A stretch of 64,000 nt of DNA from CAWHXG01 sp963833235 (GCA_963833235.1 CAWHXG010000001.1:1485600-1549599), one strand, 5' to 3'; shown: positions 34,257 through 43,460, counted from the first letter of the stretch. A program made the numbers and translations. The notes: generated from the letters alone by a model not told the origin.

Positions 34257-34916
34257 TCAGGCGTCCGACAATTCTACAAGCAGCTCTGCCGTGGTCGTTT
34301 GCCGGCAATAGCCACGGATCGCCGCCAGCGACGCGGCCTGTCTCTCCGTGCCGAAAGTCGCGCAGGCATCGGTCACAAGCGTCACGAGGTAGCCCAGATC
34401 GCAGGCATCGCGCACGGCGCTTTCCACGCACTGGTCGGTGAGCACTCCCGAGATCACGAGCTGCCGCACACCGAGATTGCGGAGCAGGTAGTCGATATGG
34501 GTGGATACGAAGACGCTCGACGACGTCTTCGGCAGCACGATCTCGTCGCCTCCCGGCGCGATGGCCTCCAGCACGCGCCCGTCCCACGATCCCTTCGGCA
34601 CATTGAAGCCGGTGATCTTGTAGTCGAGGCTCCGGTCGCGGCCATCCTTCGTGAGGCTCTCGATGGTGGTGTAGAGCACTTCGATCCCCGCGGCGCGGAA
34701 GCTCGCCTGCAGGGCCTGCATGTTGGGAAGCACCTGAGCCTCCAGATGTGCCAGGAACGGATCGCGCCGCTCCGCCAGCGCCTCGGGCGGCAATTCGGCC
34801 CATTCCGCGCCGTCCGCATGGCACGAGAAGTTCTGTACGTCGATGAAGAGCAGGGCGGCGCGGGCGGGTACCAGCGGCAGATCGCGGGTCGTCGTCGTCA
34901 GGAAAGGGTCTAGCAT
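34257..34916 (-). CDS. Cysteine hydrolase, isochorismatase family
   Basis: This 219-residue isochorismatase fold has the catalytic aspartate in LLFIDVQN, a central lysine region and the nucleophilic cysteine in GVLTDQCVESAVRDA. Members hydrolyse amides such as nicotinamide, ureidoacrylate, N-carbamoylsarcosine or biuret. The conserved opening and length fit an amidohydrolase of the carbamoyl- or ureido-acid type. The ATG at 34,916 is chosen because upstream frame sequence is unlike the family. It is divergent from the glutamine-synthetase-like gene across 91 bases. Confidence 0.87.
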   Translation of the reverse strand: MLDPFLTTTTRDLPLVPARAALLFIDVQNFSCHADGAEWAELPPEALAERRDPFLAHLEAQVLPNMQALQASFRAAGIEVLYTTIESLTKDGRDRSLDYKITGFNVPKGSWDGRVLEAIAPGGDEIVLPKTSSSVFVSTHIDYLLRNLGVRQLVISGVLTDQCVESAVRDACDLGYLVTLVTDACATFGTERQAASLAAIRGYCRQTTTAELLVELSDA

Positions 34917-35007
34917 GGGCCGGCCTTGCGCGCTGGTGCGGGGCGACCGCGTTGCATTCCCGGCCAAGTCTTTACACGATGCACGCGGACGGCAAGGGGG
35001 CGCGGAT

Positions 35008-36309
35008 TTGGACGCACGATTGACGATGGCCTGCACCAGCGACTTCTCCGGGTTGGTCCGGGGCAAGGGCTTCGCCCGCGCCGATCTGGACCGGAAGGTC
35101 GCCGGGGGCATCGGCTGGACGCCCACCAACGTGCAGATCACCTGTTTCGATACCATCGCCGAAAGCCCTTACGGTGCTCTCGGCGATCTGGTGCTGCGGC
35201 CCGACCCCTCCACCCTTGTCGAGGCCGCGCTGCCCGACGGCACCGCGATGTCGTTCCTTCTGGGCGACATCGCGGATGCCGATGGCGCGCCATGGGCCTG
35301 CTGCACTCGCAGCCTTCTTGCCAGCGCGGTGGACCGTCTGCGCGCTGCCACCGGCCTGACCCTGCGCGCGAGCTTCGAGCACGAGTTCATGATGCCCTAC
35401 GGTCGCGGCTCGCGGGCCTTCACGCTGGCGGGGTTCCTGGAGCGGCAGCCCTTCGGCGAGGCGCTCTTTTCCGCGCTCGCGGCCGCAGGGATCGCGCCAG
35501 ACAGTTTCCTGCGCGAATACGGGCCCGATCAGATGGAGATCACCCTGCCGCCGGCCGAAGCCCGGCGGGCGGCCGACGAGGCCGTGATCGTGCGCGAGGC
35601 GACCCGGGCCGTGGCGCGGGCGATGGGCCTGCCGGCTACCTTCACGCCGCTTCTGTCGCCCGAGATGGTGGGCAACGGGGTGCACGTGCATCTCAGCCTC
35701 TGGGACGCCGAAGGCCGGCCCATGACCCACGATCCGGACGGTCAGGACGGTCTGTCCGGCCCCGCCTCGGCCTTCGTCGCGGGGATCCTTGCGCATCTGA
35801 ACGCAGTGTCGGCCTTCACCGCGCCAAGCGCCATCTCCTTCGCCCGCCTCACCCCGCACAAATGGAGCGCGGCCTTCAACAATCTTGGGCGACAGGACAG
35901 GGAAGCCGCCCTGCGCATCTGCCCGGTGACGGCCCGAAACCCGAAGGATCGCGCCCGGCAGTTCCACGTGGAGTTCCGCGCCGCCGATGCCGCGGCCAGC
36001 CCGCATCTGGCCCTGGCGGCGTTGATCCACGCGGGACTGCTGGGGATCGAAGCCGGGCTGACCGCGGCACCCGCCACGACCGAGGACCTCAGTCTGCTGT
36101 CTCCCGCCGATCTCGCGGCGCGCGGGTTTGCCCCGTTGCCAGACGGCCTCGAGGCGGCGCTTGCGGCGCTGGCGGAAGACGCCTTGTTCCGGGCCACGTG
36201 GCCGGGCGACATGGTGGATATCTACATCGCCCACAAAACCGGCGAGCTCGCCCATGTGGCGGGTCTTGCCGCCGACGAACGCCACGCCGCCTACGCCGCG
36301 ACCTACTGA
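35008..36309 (+). CDS. Glutamine synthetase family protein (gamma-glutamylamide ligase-like)
   Basis: This is a 433-residue GS-fold ligase. Visible motifs are TLRASFEHEF (metal glutamates), EYGPDQMEITLPP, GNGVHVHLSLWD, and the ATP/glutamate-site region FHVEFRAADAAASPHLALAA. It lacks the adenylylation-loop length of GlnA-I and fits the shorter catabolic GS-like group, which joins glutamate or another acid to an amine with ATP (polyamine, ethanolamine or methylamine detoxification). A TTG start at 35,008 is preferred because AAGGGGG sits seven bases before it; the ATG at 35,026 has no ribosome site. It lies between the amidohydrolase and a Pot-type transporter, which supports amine catabolism. 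Confidence 0.85.
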   Translation: MDARLTMACTSDFSGLVRGKGFARADLDRKVAGGIGWTPTNVQITCFDTIAESPYGALGDLVLRPDPSTLVEAALPDGTAMSFLLGDIADADGAPWACCTRSLLASAVDRLRAATGLTLRASFEHEFMMPYGRGSRAFTLAGFLERQPFGEALFSALAAAGIAPDSFLREYGPDQMEITLPPAEARRAADEAVIVREATRAVARAMGLPATFTPLLSPEMVGNGVHVHLSLWDAEGRPMTHDPDGQDGLSGPASAFVAGILAHLNAVSAFTAPSAISFARLTPHKWSAAFNNLGRQDREAALRICPVTARNPKDRARQFHVEFRAADAAASPHLALAALIHAGLLGIEAGLTAAPATTEDLSLLSPADLAARGFAPLPDGLEAALAALAEDALFRATWPGDMVDIYIAHKTGELAHVAGLAADERHAAYAATY

Positions 36310-36332
36310 AGCGCAAAAGCACCCTTGCGGGA

Positions 36333-36366
36333 ATGCGCTCTGCGAATGATTGTTCGCCATATGAAC
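36333..36366 (+). promoter_or_regulatory. Tandem IclR-type operators G1/G2 (Pot operon promoter)
   Basis: GTTCGCCATATGAAC at 36,352-36,366 differs from site B in only one base. A weaker copy, ATGCGCTCTGCGAAT, stands at 36,333-36,347, four bases away, matching the spacing of the tandem pair at 24,475-24,508. The strong site ends 17 bases before the binding-protein start, a place suited to repression. Confidence 0.62.
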
Positions 36367-36383
36367 TTCAGGGAGTGACAGCG

Positions 36384-37593
36384 ATGACCTTTCAGACACG
36401 CCTTGCCGCCCAGGCCGCGCGCAATCCGCTCAACCGCCCGATGCAGCATTCCGCCAATCGCCGGCGCGTGTTGCAGGGCCTGGCCGCCGGCGTCGCCGCC
36501 GCCGCCCTGCCGGGCCGGCTTGCCGCCCAGACGGACCGGCCGCTCTCGCTGCTGACATGGGACGCCTATGCGGACCCGCAAGCTGATGGATCTCTGGCGC
36601 GAAACCCATGGCGGCGACATCCGCGCGCAGATCCACATCTCCGACCCGACTCGGTGAACCGCCTGCGCGCTGGCGAGACCGTCGGTGTGGGACTTCATCA
36701 ACGTCAACAACCCCTGGGCGCGCAACGTGATGTGGCCCGACGGCCTGATCCGCGATCTGCCGCGCGAACGGTTCGACCCGCTCTACGCCGCAGATGAAGC
36801 CGAAAAGTTCGCAGCTGCCCTACAAATGGGCGATGAGCGAGGATCGGCGAGCATCTGCTCGGCGTAGTCCAGCGCTACGAGACCTTCGATTTCGTGGTGA
36901 ACCCGACGTGATCTCGCCCGCCATCGCCAAGGACGAGGGCTGGGACCTCTTCAACAATCCCGATTTCTCAGGCCGCTACGGCATCCTCGCCTACGAGGAC
37001 TGGAACGTCATGGACATCTGCATGGGCGCTGGCGTCCACCCCTTCACGCGAGAAGACCGAGGAAGACGTCGCGAAGCTTCGAGGAGACCGCGATCGCTGG
37101 ATCGAGCAGCGCCGCCCTGATCACGACCGACTTCGTGCAGCTCAACCTCGCGATCCTGAACGGCGAGATCGACCTCTACTTCACCGGCGGCACCTACACC
37201 ACCGCCGCGGCCCGCGCTCGAGGGCGTGTCGAACACTCTACGCCATCACCCCCAATTCCGGGCCGGCGGACGGCAAGGGCGGGATCAACTGGATCGAGCT
37301 CAATTCGGCGGTCAACAACCCGAACTTGCAACCCGCGCGACCTTCGATTTCCTGGAGTTCATCACGACGCCCGACGCCGCCGAGATCGTCGCGCGCGGCA
37401 ACGGCAACCTGCAGCCGGTGAGCCAGATGGCGCAGGCCCGAGGTGCTGTCGCGCTTCACCGCCGACGAGCTGGACGCCATCCAGTGGGACGAGTTGCGAC
37501 GAGCGCATCGCCAACGCCGTGGAGTTCGACATCGTGCCCGACTACGACCGGCTCTACGACATCTACTCCGCCGCGATGCGCGAGCGCGGCTGA
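36384..37593 (+). pseudogene. Spermidine/putrescine-type ABC transporter binding protein (PotD-like), frameshifted as read
   Basis: The start at 36,384 follows GGGAG. A Tat-type signal (NRRRVLQGLAAG...LAAQ) leads into LSLLTWDAYADP, then across frames come DFINVNNPWARNV, GLIRDLPRERFDP, RYETFDFVVNPD, ILAYEDWNVMDICMGAG, LNGEIDLYFTGGTYTT and the C-terminal FLEFITTPDAAEIVARGNGN. These are PotD/family-8 binding-protein features for polyamine-like or opine ligands. At least ten 1-2 base indels interrupt it from about 36,578 onward, with the protein otherwise conserved. It heads a four-gene Pot operon under operator G. Confidence 0.82.
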
Positions 37594-37606
37594 GCGGCGG
37601 CGCACG

Positions 37607-38661
37607 ATGGACAGCGCCTGCGCACAGCCGAACGGCCATCCTGTCGCTCGACGGGCTGACCACGCCCTTCGGCGACGACGGCGGCGGTGGACGACATCTC
37701 GCTGCGAGATCGAGGACGGCGAGTTCTTCACCATCGTCGGGCCCGTCCGGCTCCGGCAAGTCGACGCTGCTGCGCATGCTGGCGGGCCTTGAGCCGGTCG
37801 AGCGGCCGGCTGCCCTGCGCGGGCGCGACATCACCGGGCTGCCGGCCAACCGGCGCCCGACGGCGCTGGTGTTCCAGTCGTTGGCGTTCTTCGACCACGG
37901 TCCGTCGGGCGAGAACATCGAGTTCGCGATGAAGATGAAGGGAGTGGCGCCGGAGGCGCAGAAAGGCCCGGGCGCTGCGAGCTGCTCGACCTCGTGCGGC
38001 TGCCGCGCGGGCTTCTACCAGCGCCCGGTCACGCGCTGCTCGGGCGGAGAGCGGCAGCGCGTGGCGCTGGCCCGCGCGCTGGCCTCGGATCCCGAGATCC
38101 TGTTCTTCGACGAGCCGCTGTCGGCCATCGACTACCGCCTGCGCAAGACGCTGGAGGTCGAGCTGAAGGAGCTGCACCAACGCACCGGGCGCACCTTCGT
38201 CTACATCACCCACAGCCTGGAAGAGGCGATGGTGATGACGGACCGGATCGCGCATCATGCGCGACGGCCGGATCGTGCAGATCGGCAAGCCCGCCCGAGA
38301 TCTACGGCGCCCCGGCGCGATCGCTTCGTGGCCGAATTCATGGGCGAGGTGAACATCCTCGACGCTGGCCCGCGATGGCGCTGGAACCCGTCTTCGCCGA
38401 TCCGGCCAGCGCGCACCGGATGCCGGCGGCGCCCATGCCGTGGTGCGGCCGGAGGCCCTGCGCCCGGGCGGCGGGCCGCTGACGGCACGTTCTGACCGTG
38501 ACCCAGACGACTACATGCTGGGCTCGCGCATGCAGCTACCACCTGGCGGGCCGCCGGCGGTACGATGCTCATCGCCGAGGTGCCCGCGCAGCGGCCGCCT
38601 ATTCGCCTGGCGCGTCCGTTCCTTCGGTTTCGACACCAGACGCGCCTGGGTCGACGCATGA
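37607..38661 (+). pseudogene. Spermidine/putrescine-type ABC transporter ATP-binding protein (PotA-like), frameshifted as read
   Basis: The ATPase starts MDSACAQPN at 37,607. Across frames it shows ILSLDGLT, a GSGKSTLLRMLAGLEPV Walker A, ALVFQSLAFFDH, CSGGERQRVALARALA as signature, ILFFDEPLSAIDYRLR as Walker B and YITHSLEEAMVMTDRIA. The C-terminal TOBE part ends AWVDA with TGA at 38,659-38,661, overlapping the next ATG as ATGA. A middle part of about 100 codons (38,049-38,250) is clean, while the rest is broken by small indels. Confidence 0.83.
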
Positions 38662-39520
38662 GGCGTGGTACGCCGGCGCGCTGGTTCGCACTCCCGGTGA
38701 TCGCGCTGCTGCGTCTGCCTGGCTTCCTGCTGCCCATCTGCATCGTCGCCTGGTACAGCCTGATGCCCGGCGCGGACTTTCGACGCTGACTGGCGACCTG
38801 ACCCTCGCCAATTACCGCGCGGCGTTTACCGAAGGCTATGCGAGGCCGCTGACTGTGGTCACTGATCGGCGCCTCGCTGACCACCTGGCATTAGGCACTC
38901 ATCGCCTGGCCCACCGCGATGGTCCTGCATCGCTCACGCCGGCCGGTGGGCGGGGGTCGTCACCGCCCTGATCGCGCTACCGATCTTCATCTCCGAAAGC
39001 GTGCGGCTCTTCGGGATGTCGCTCTTCCTGATGCCGCGCGGCGGGATCCTCGCGGGCAGTCGCTCAGACGCGGCGTTCGGCCTGCACATCGGCTCGATCC
39101 TGAACACTAGCTGGGCGGCGCTTCTGGGCCTCGTCTACATCCATCTTCCCGTTCATGCTCTTTCCGCTTCTGCTCGGCGTCGGCGCTGGTCGCGCAGGAT
39201 CGGATCGAAGCGGCGCGCGACCTCGGCGCCGGCGCCCTGGGCCGTCTGCCGCGAGGTCGAGCTGCCGCTGGCGGCGCCGGGCCTCGTGATCGGCGCGCTG
39301 CTGACCTTCGTCCTGCACCCTCGGCGCCAATGCCGAGGCAGCCATCCTCGGCGGGCGGGCGGTGACGGTGATCACGGCTGCCATCGAGCAGCGCTTCAAC
39401 TACGCGCAGGACTGGCCGCATGGGCGCCGCGCTGACCGTGGTCAGTGATCGTCGTGACGGCGGCCATCGTCCTGCCGGGACTCGGCGCGGCTCGATCTGG
39501 CCCGGCTGATCCGGCGATGA
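38658..39520 (+). pseudogene. Spermidine/putrescine-type ABC transporter permease (PotB-like), frameshifted as read
   Basis: It begins MRRGTPARWFALPVIALL at 38,658. Pieces give a first membrane segment GFLLPICIVAWYSLM, ALPIFISESVRLFGMSLF, TSWAALLGLVYIHLP, the EAA region QDRIEAARDLGAGALG, and FVLTLGANAEAAILGG (after correcting an indel), ending LDLARLIRR. The gene order and ATGA overlaps on both sides fit PotB. It is broken by many small indels. Confidence 0.78.
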
Positions 39521-40310
39521 CCGGGCTGCCGCGCGGGCCCGTGCACACGATCTGGATCGTGGCGATCGTGGCGCTCCTCTACGTGCCGATCGTGTCGGTC
39601 GTCCTCGCCTCGCTGGCCAATACCCGCTACATGCGGTTTCCCCACAAGGTCTGGACGCTCGACGCTTACGCGCGAGGCGCTGGCGATCGTTCGAGACGTG
39701 GCAGTTGCACGTGACCTCGCTCAACATCGCGCTCAGCGTCGCGGTGCTCGCCGTGATCCTCGGCACCTGCGGAGCTGTCGCCTTCGCCCGCTACGACTGG
39801 CGCGGGCGGAGCGCTGTTCCAGCGCGCGCTGGTCCTGCCGATCTTCTTCCCGCAGCCGGTGCTGGGCCTGGCCCTGCTGCTCTCGTTCACCGCGCTCGGC
39901 ATCGCGCCCAGCTGGACGACGGCGGTCTTCGCGCATCTGGTGTGGATCGTGCCGATCGTCACGCTGGTCATCTCGATCCGGCTCTTCGGCTACGACCGCG
40001 GCGCAGGAAGAGGCGGCCCGCGATCTCGGAGCGAACCGCTGGCAGGTGTTCGCGCGAGGTCACGCTGCCGGTGCTCTGGCCCGGCATCGTCTCGGGCGGG
40101 CTCTTCGCGTTCTTGCTGTCGTGGTCGAACCTGCCGCTGTCGATCTACACCACCGGGTCCGACACGACGCTGCCGGTCTGGCTTTTCTCGCGGATCGCCA
40201 CGAACTACTCGCCGGTGGTTCCGTCAGTCGCGGTGATCGGCACGGTGGCGTCGGCGCTCGTCGTTGGTGTGCTTCTCATGGCGCGAACCCTCGTTTCTGC
40301 CAGACGTTGA
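39517..40310 (+). pseudogene. Spermidine/putrescine-type ABC transporter permease (PotC-like), frameshifted as read
   Basis: It begins MTGLPRGPVHTIWIVAIVALLYVPIV at 39,517. It continues through LASLANTRYMRFP, VTSLNIALSVAVLAVILGT, LPIFFPQPVLGLALLLSFT and the EAA region QEEAARDLGANRWQVF. From about 40,053 the frame is clean, with LLSWSNLPLSIYTTGSD to the stop at 40,310. It is the second membrane subunit of the Pot-type importer. Confidence 0.8.
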
Positions 40311-40373
40311 CCCCTGGGCATTTGACGGGCGGGGATGGCATGCTAAGCCGTCGCCGTTCTTCAGGTCGCAGCC

Positions 40374-41972
40374 ATGGCCCGCCCGATCCGCATTCACCTG
40401 CTAGGCGAGCCGCGTGTGTTCCGCGGCACGGACGAGGTGCGCCTGCCGGCATCGCGCAAGACCCGCGCGCTGCTGGCGTACCTGCTGGTGACGGGCCGCC
40501 CACATCGCCGCGAGCGCCTGTGCGAGCTTTTCTGGGACGTTCCCGACGATCCGCGAGGCTCCCTTCGGTGGGCCCTGAGCAAGCTGCGCAACGTTCTGGA
40601 TCATCCCGGCCCGCCGCGGCTGATCGCCGACAGGGAGCGGGTGGCGATCGAGGCCGGCGATCTGGACTGCGATCTTCTGGTCCTCCAGGCCCTCGCGGCG
40701 AACCCGGCGACGCCGCTGGGTGATCTGGCCCGGGCCGCCGCGGATCTGGCGGAGGTTGCCTTCGACGGGCTCGACCTTCCGGCGCTCGACACCTACCAGG
40801 CCTGGCTGACGGGCGAGCGGGCGGAGGTCGAGGCTCTGAGGCTCATCGTCTATCGCCGGCTGGTCGGGCATCCGGAGGCGAAGGACGGCGCCATTCAGCG
40901 ATGGGCCCGCACCTGGCTGACGCTGGACCCGACCTCGGCCGAAGCCGGCTCCGCGCTGGCCCGGGCCCTGCAACGCTCGGGCCGGTCCGCCGAGGCCGCG
41001 ACCCTGCAGACGAAGTTCGACCGCAGGCGAAGCGAGGCCGGCATGCCGCGCCACGACCTGCTGGCCGGCGACGGCACCGTGCCGCCGCTTGCGCCGGCCG
41101 AGGCGCCGGCCGCCAAGCGCCTTCTGCGTCACCAGTCCATCGGCTTCTGCACCGCGCCCGATGGGGTGCGCATCGCCTATGCGACGGTCGGCACCGGCCC
41201 GCCGCTGGTCAAGACGGCGAACTGGCTGAACCATCTGGAGCTGGATTGGGAAAGCCCGATCTGGACGGACACGTTCCAGGCGCTGGCCGCGCGCCGCACC
41301 TTCATCCGCTACGACGAACGCGGCAACGGGCTTTCGGACTGGAACGTCCCCGAGATCAGCTTCGAGGCCTTCGTGCGCGATCTCGAGGCCGTGGTCGATG
41401 CGCGCGGGTTGGGCCGGTTTCCGCTCCTCGGCATGTCGCAGGGCTGCGCCGTGTCGGTCGATTACGCGGTGCGGCATCCCGAGCGGGTCAGCGCGCTCAT
41501 ATTTATCGGCGGCTATGCGGCCGGCTGGCGGATCGGCGCCAGCGCCGATGAGCGCGAGCGGCGCGAGGCGGTGCTGACGCTCACGCGGCTGGGATGGGGC
41601 ACGAACAACGCGGCGTACCGGCATATCTTCAGCCAGACCTTCATGCCCGACGCCGCGCCCGACGCGCTGGCGTGGTTCGACGATTTCCAGCGCCGCACCA
41701 CCTCGCCCGAGAACGCCGTGCGGTTTCAGGACGCGTTCGGAAACATCGACGTGCGGCATCTTCTGGGGCAGGTCCGCGCGCCGACGCTGGTGCTGCATGC
41801 CCGCGACGACCAGCGGATTTCCCTTGCGCAGGGGCGGGAACTGGCCGCGGGCATTCCCGATGCCCGGCTGGTGACGCTCGACAGCCGCAGTCACATCATT
41901 CTGGGGCACGAGCCCGCATGGCGGGTCTGCATGGACGAGATCGAGCGGTTCCTGGCCGAGCACGGGGTCTAG
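40374..41972 (+). CDS. BTAD/SARP-type DNA-binding protein fused to an alpha/beta hydrolase
   Basis: This is a 532-residue fusion. Residues 1-90 resemble an OmpR/SARP-type winged helix (IHLLGEPRVFRG, RKTRALLAYLLV, RERLCELFWDVPDD, RWALSKLRNVL). Residues about 100-225 are a bacterial transcriptional activation (BTAD) helical-repeat domain (DLPALDTYQAWLTGERAEVE). Residues about 255-532 are an alpha/beta hydrolase with the nucleophile elbow GMSQGC (Ser355), an acid in LHARDDQ and the histidine in DSRSHIIL. The triad looks intact, so it may be either a sensor that binds an ester or lactone-like ligand or a true enzyme. No signal peptide is seen. It is monocistronic, with no IclR-type site upstream. 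Confidence 0.85.
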   Translation: MARPIRIHLLGEPRVFRGTDEVRLPASRKTRALLAYLLVTGRPHRRERLCELFWDVPDDPRGSLRWALSKLRNVLDHPGPPRLIADRERVAIEAGDLDCDLLVLQALAANPATPLGDLARAAADLAEVAFDGLDLPALDTYQAWLTGERAEVEALRLIVYRRLVGHPEAKDGAIQRWARTWLTLDPTSAEAGSALARALQRSGRSAEAATLQTKFDRRRSEAGMPRHDLLAGDGTVPPLAPAEAPAAKRLLRHQSIGFCTAPDGVRIAYATVGTGPPLVKTANWLNHLELDWESPIWTDTFQALAARRTFIRYDERGNGLSDWNVPEISFEAFVRDLEAVVDARGLGRFPLLGMSQGCAVSVDYAVRHPERVSALIFIGGYAAGWRIGASADERERREAVLTLTRLGWGTNNAAYRHIFSQTFMPDAAPDALAWFDDFQRRTTSPENAVRFQDAFGNIDVRHLLGQVRAPTLVLHARDDQRISLAQGRELAAGIPDARLVTLDSRSHIILGHEPAWRVCMDEIERFLAEHGV

Positions 41973-42092
41973 CGCCGGGGGGCCGGACATGTGCAAAGTC
42001 CAAACGATGCACCGGGCAAGCCATGCCGGCCGAAGCCCTGTCGAACCCCGCGCAAGGCTCGGCTATAGCAGGGACAGTCAACCCGGAACGCC

Positions 42093-42938
42093 ATGATGCC
42101 AGACCCGCGCTACCACATCCCCAAGGGCGGCCACCCGCCCCAGACCGATCTGCTGACGGGTCGGGCGATCTTCACCGCGGCCTATGCCGTGCTGCCCGCC
42201 GGAACGATGCGCGACATCGTCGCCAGCCGGCTGCCGTTCTGGAACGAAACGCGCGCATGGGTGCTCGCGCGGCCGCTTTCGGGCTTCGCCGAGACGTTCT
42301 CGCATTACCTGATGGAGGTCGCGCCAGGCGGCGGCAGCGACAGCCCCGAACCCGATGACGGGGCACAGGGCGTGCTCTTCGTCGTGGGAGGAGCGGTGGT
42401 TTTGCAAATTGGAAAGCGAGAGCACGCGATGGGGCCGGGGGGCTATGCCTACCTGCCGCCCGGTGCAAAGTGGCGCCTGACCAACGAAGGCGCCGTACCG
42501 GCCAGCTTTCACTGGATCCGCAAGGCCTACGTTCCGGTGGCGGGCCTTGCGTCGCCGCCCGCCCTCGTCACCACAGAGGCCGAAACCGCCCCGCACTCAA
42601 TGCCCGGTACCGAAGGCGCCTGGACGACGACGCGGTTCGTCGACCCCGCCGACATGGCGCACGACATGGCCGTGACGATCGTCACGCTCGCCCCTGGCGC
42701 GGTCATCCCGTTCCTCGAGACCCACGTGATGGAGCACGGGCTGTTCGTGCTGCAGGGCAAGGCCGTCTATCGGCTGAACGGCGATTGGGTGGAGGTGGAG
42801 GCGGGCGATTTCATGTGGCTGCGCGCCTTCTGCCCGCAGGCCTGCTATGCCGGCGGGCCGGGGCCGTTCCGCTATCTGCTCTACAAGGACGTGAACCGCC
42901 ACGCCGCCCTGCCGCGGGGCTTCGGACCGCCCCGATGA
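42093..42938 (+). CDS. allE: (S)-ureidoglycine aminohydrolase-like bicupin (AllE/YlbA-like)
   Basis: This 281-residue protein has two cupin repeats. The C-terminal cupin carries the metal-site pattern ETHVMEHGLFVLQGKAVYRLN and the closing YLLYKDVNRH. Length and both cupins fit AllE/UGHY, which converts ureidoglycine to ureidoglycolate plus ammonia in purine/allantoin breakdown. Two adjacent ATGs (42,093 and 42,096) are possible. It converges on an allA-like gene 33 bases away, which supports the ureide role, although no allantoicase or canonical allantoinase is present nearby. Confidence 0.85.
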   Translation: MMPDPRYHIPKGGHPPQTDLLTGRAIFTAAYAVLPAGTMRDIVASRLPFWNETRAWVLARPLSGFAETFSHYLMEVAPGGGSDSPEPDDGAQGVLFVVGGAVVLQIGKREHAMGPGGYAYLPPGAKWRLTNEGAVPASFHWIRKAYVPVAGLASPPALVTTEAETAPHSMPGTEGAWTTTRFVDPADMAHDMAVTIVTLAPGAVIPFLETHVMEHGLFVLQGKAVYRLNGDWVEVEAGDFMWLRAFCPQACYAGGPGPFRYLLYKDVNRHAALPRGFGPPR

Positions 42939-42971
42939 TCCTTTGGCCGGCCGCGCCGCGGTCCGCCGGGC

Positions 42972-43460
42972 TCAGGGCGCGGCGACGACTGTGATCGGCG
43001 GGTCCAGGGCGACCTCCTCCAGGTTGTCCCCCGGCCCGATGCGGTCCACCACCGCGAAAAGCCCCGGCGCGTGCAGCGGGGTCAGCACACCGTGCCACGT
43101 CCCGCGCCGCAGGTTGATGCCCTGGCCGGGTGCTGCAATGAAGGCCAGCGGCGCCCCGGGCCGGCCCCCGGCATCGGGCGCGACGACGACCAGCCAGGGA
43201 TGCGCGTGCATCGGCACGAAGGCCTGCGATCCTTCCGGATGCCGCTCCAGCAGGTCGAGCGCATGGGGCAAGCGGCGCGGCTGCGCCTCGAAGACGCTGA
43301 TCCCCGCGCGGCCATCCCCGAAATCGAGCATCGCGCGATCGTGGAAACGCCGGCAGGCCCCGCTGTTGATCAGCTTCACCGGCTTGCCCGTGGCCTCCAG
43401 AACCTCGCCGAAGGGGGCAAAGGCGGCGGCCGTCAGCGGGGCGGCGATGATCTGGGTCAT
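42972..43460 (-). CDS. allA: Ureidoglycolate lyase (AllA-like)
   Basis: This 162-residue protein matches the AllA family in length and motifs: MTQIIAAPLTAAAFAPFGEVLE, FEAQPRRLP, LERHPEGSQAFVPM, APGQGINLRRGTWHGVLTPL. It releases urea from ureidoglycolate to give glyoxylate. Its orientation opposite allE means separate promoters. Upstream is a 388-base region without a gene. Confidence 0.88.
   Translation of the reverse strand: MTQIIAAPLTAAAFAPFGEVLEATGKPVKLINSGACRRFHDRAMLDFGDGRAGISVFEAQPRRLPHALDLLERHPEGSQAFVPMHAHPWLVVVAPDAGGRPGAPLAFIAAPGQGINLRRGTWHGVLTPLHAPGLFAVVDRIGPGDNLEEVALDPPITVVAAP

Larger units (their letters stand above)
36578..40053. other. Indel-dense block 2 (probable uncorrected sequence)
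   Basis: All four Pot-type genes are broken by frequent 1-2 base indels inside this stretch. The genes before (GS-like) and after (BTAD-hydrolase) are clean. The first break is the loss of two bases near 36,578 in PotD, and the last is a two-base gain near 40,052 in PotC. The look is the same as block 1. Confidence 0.8.
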
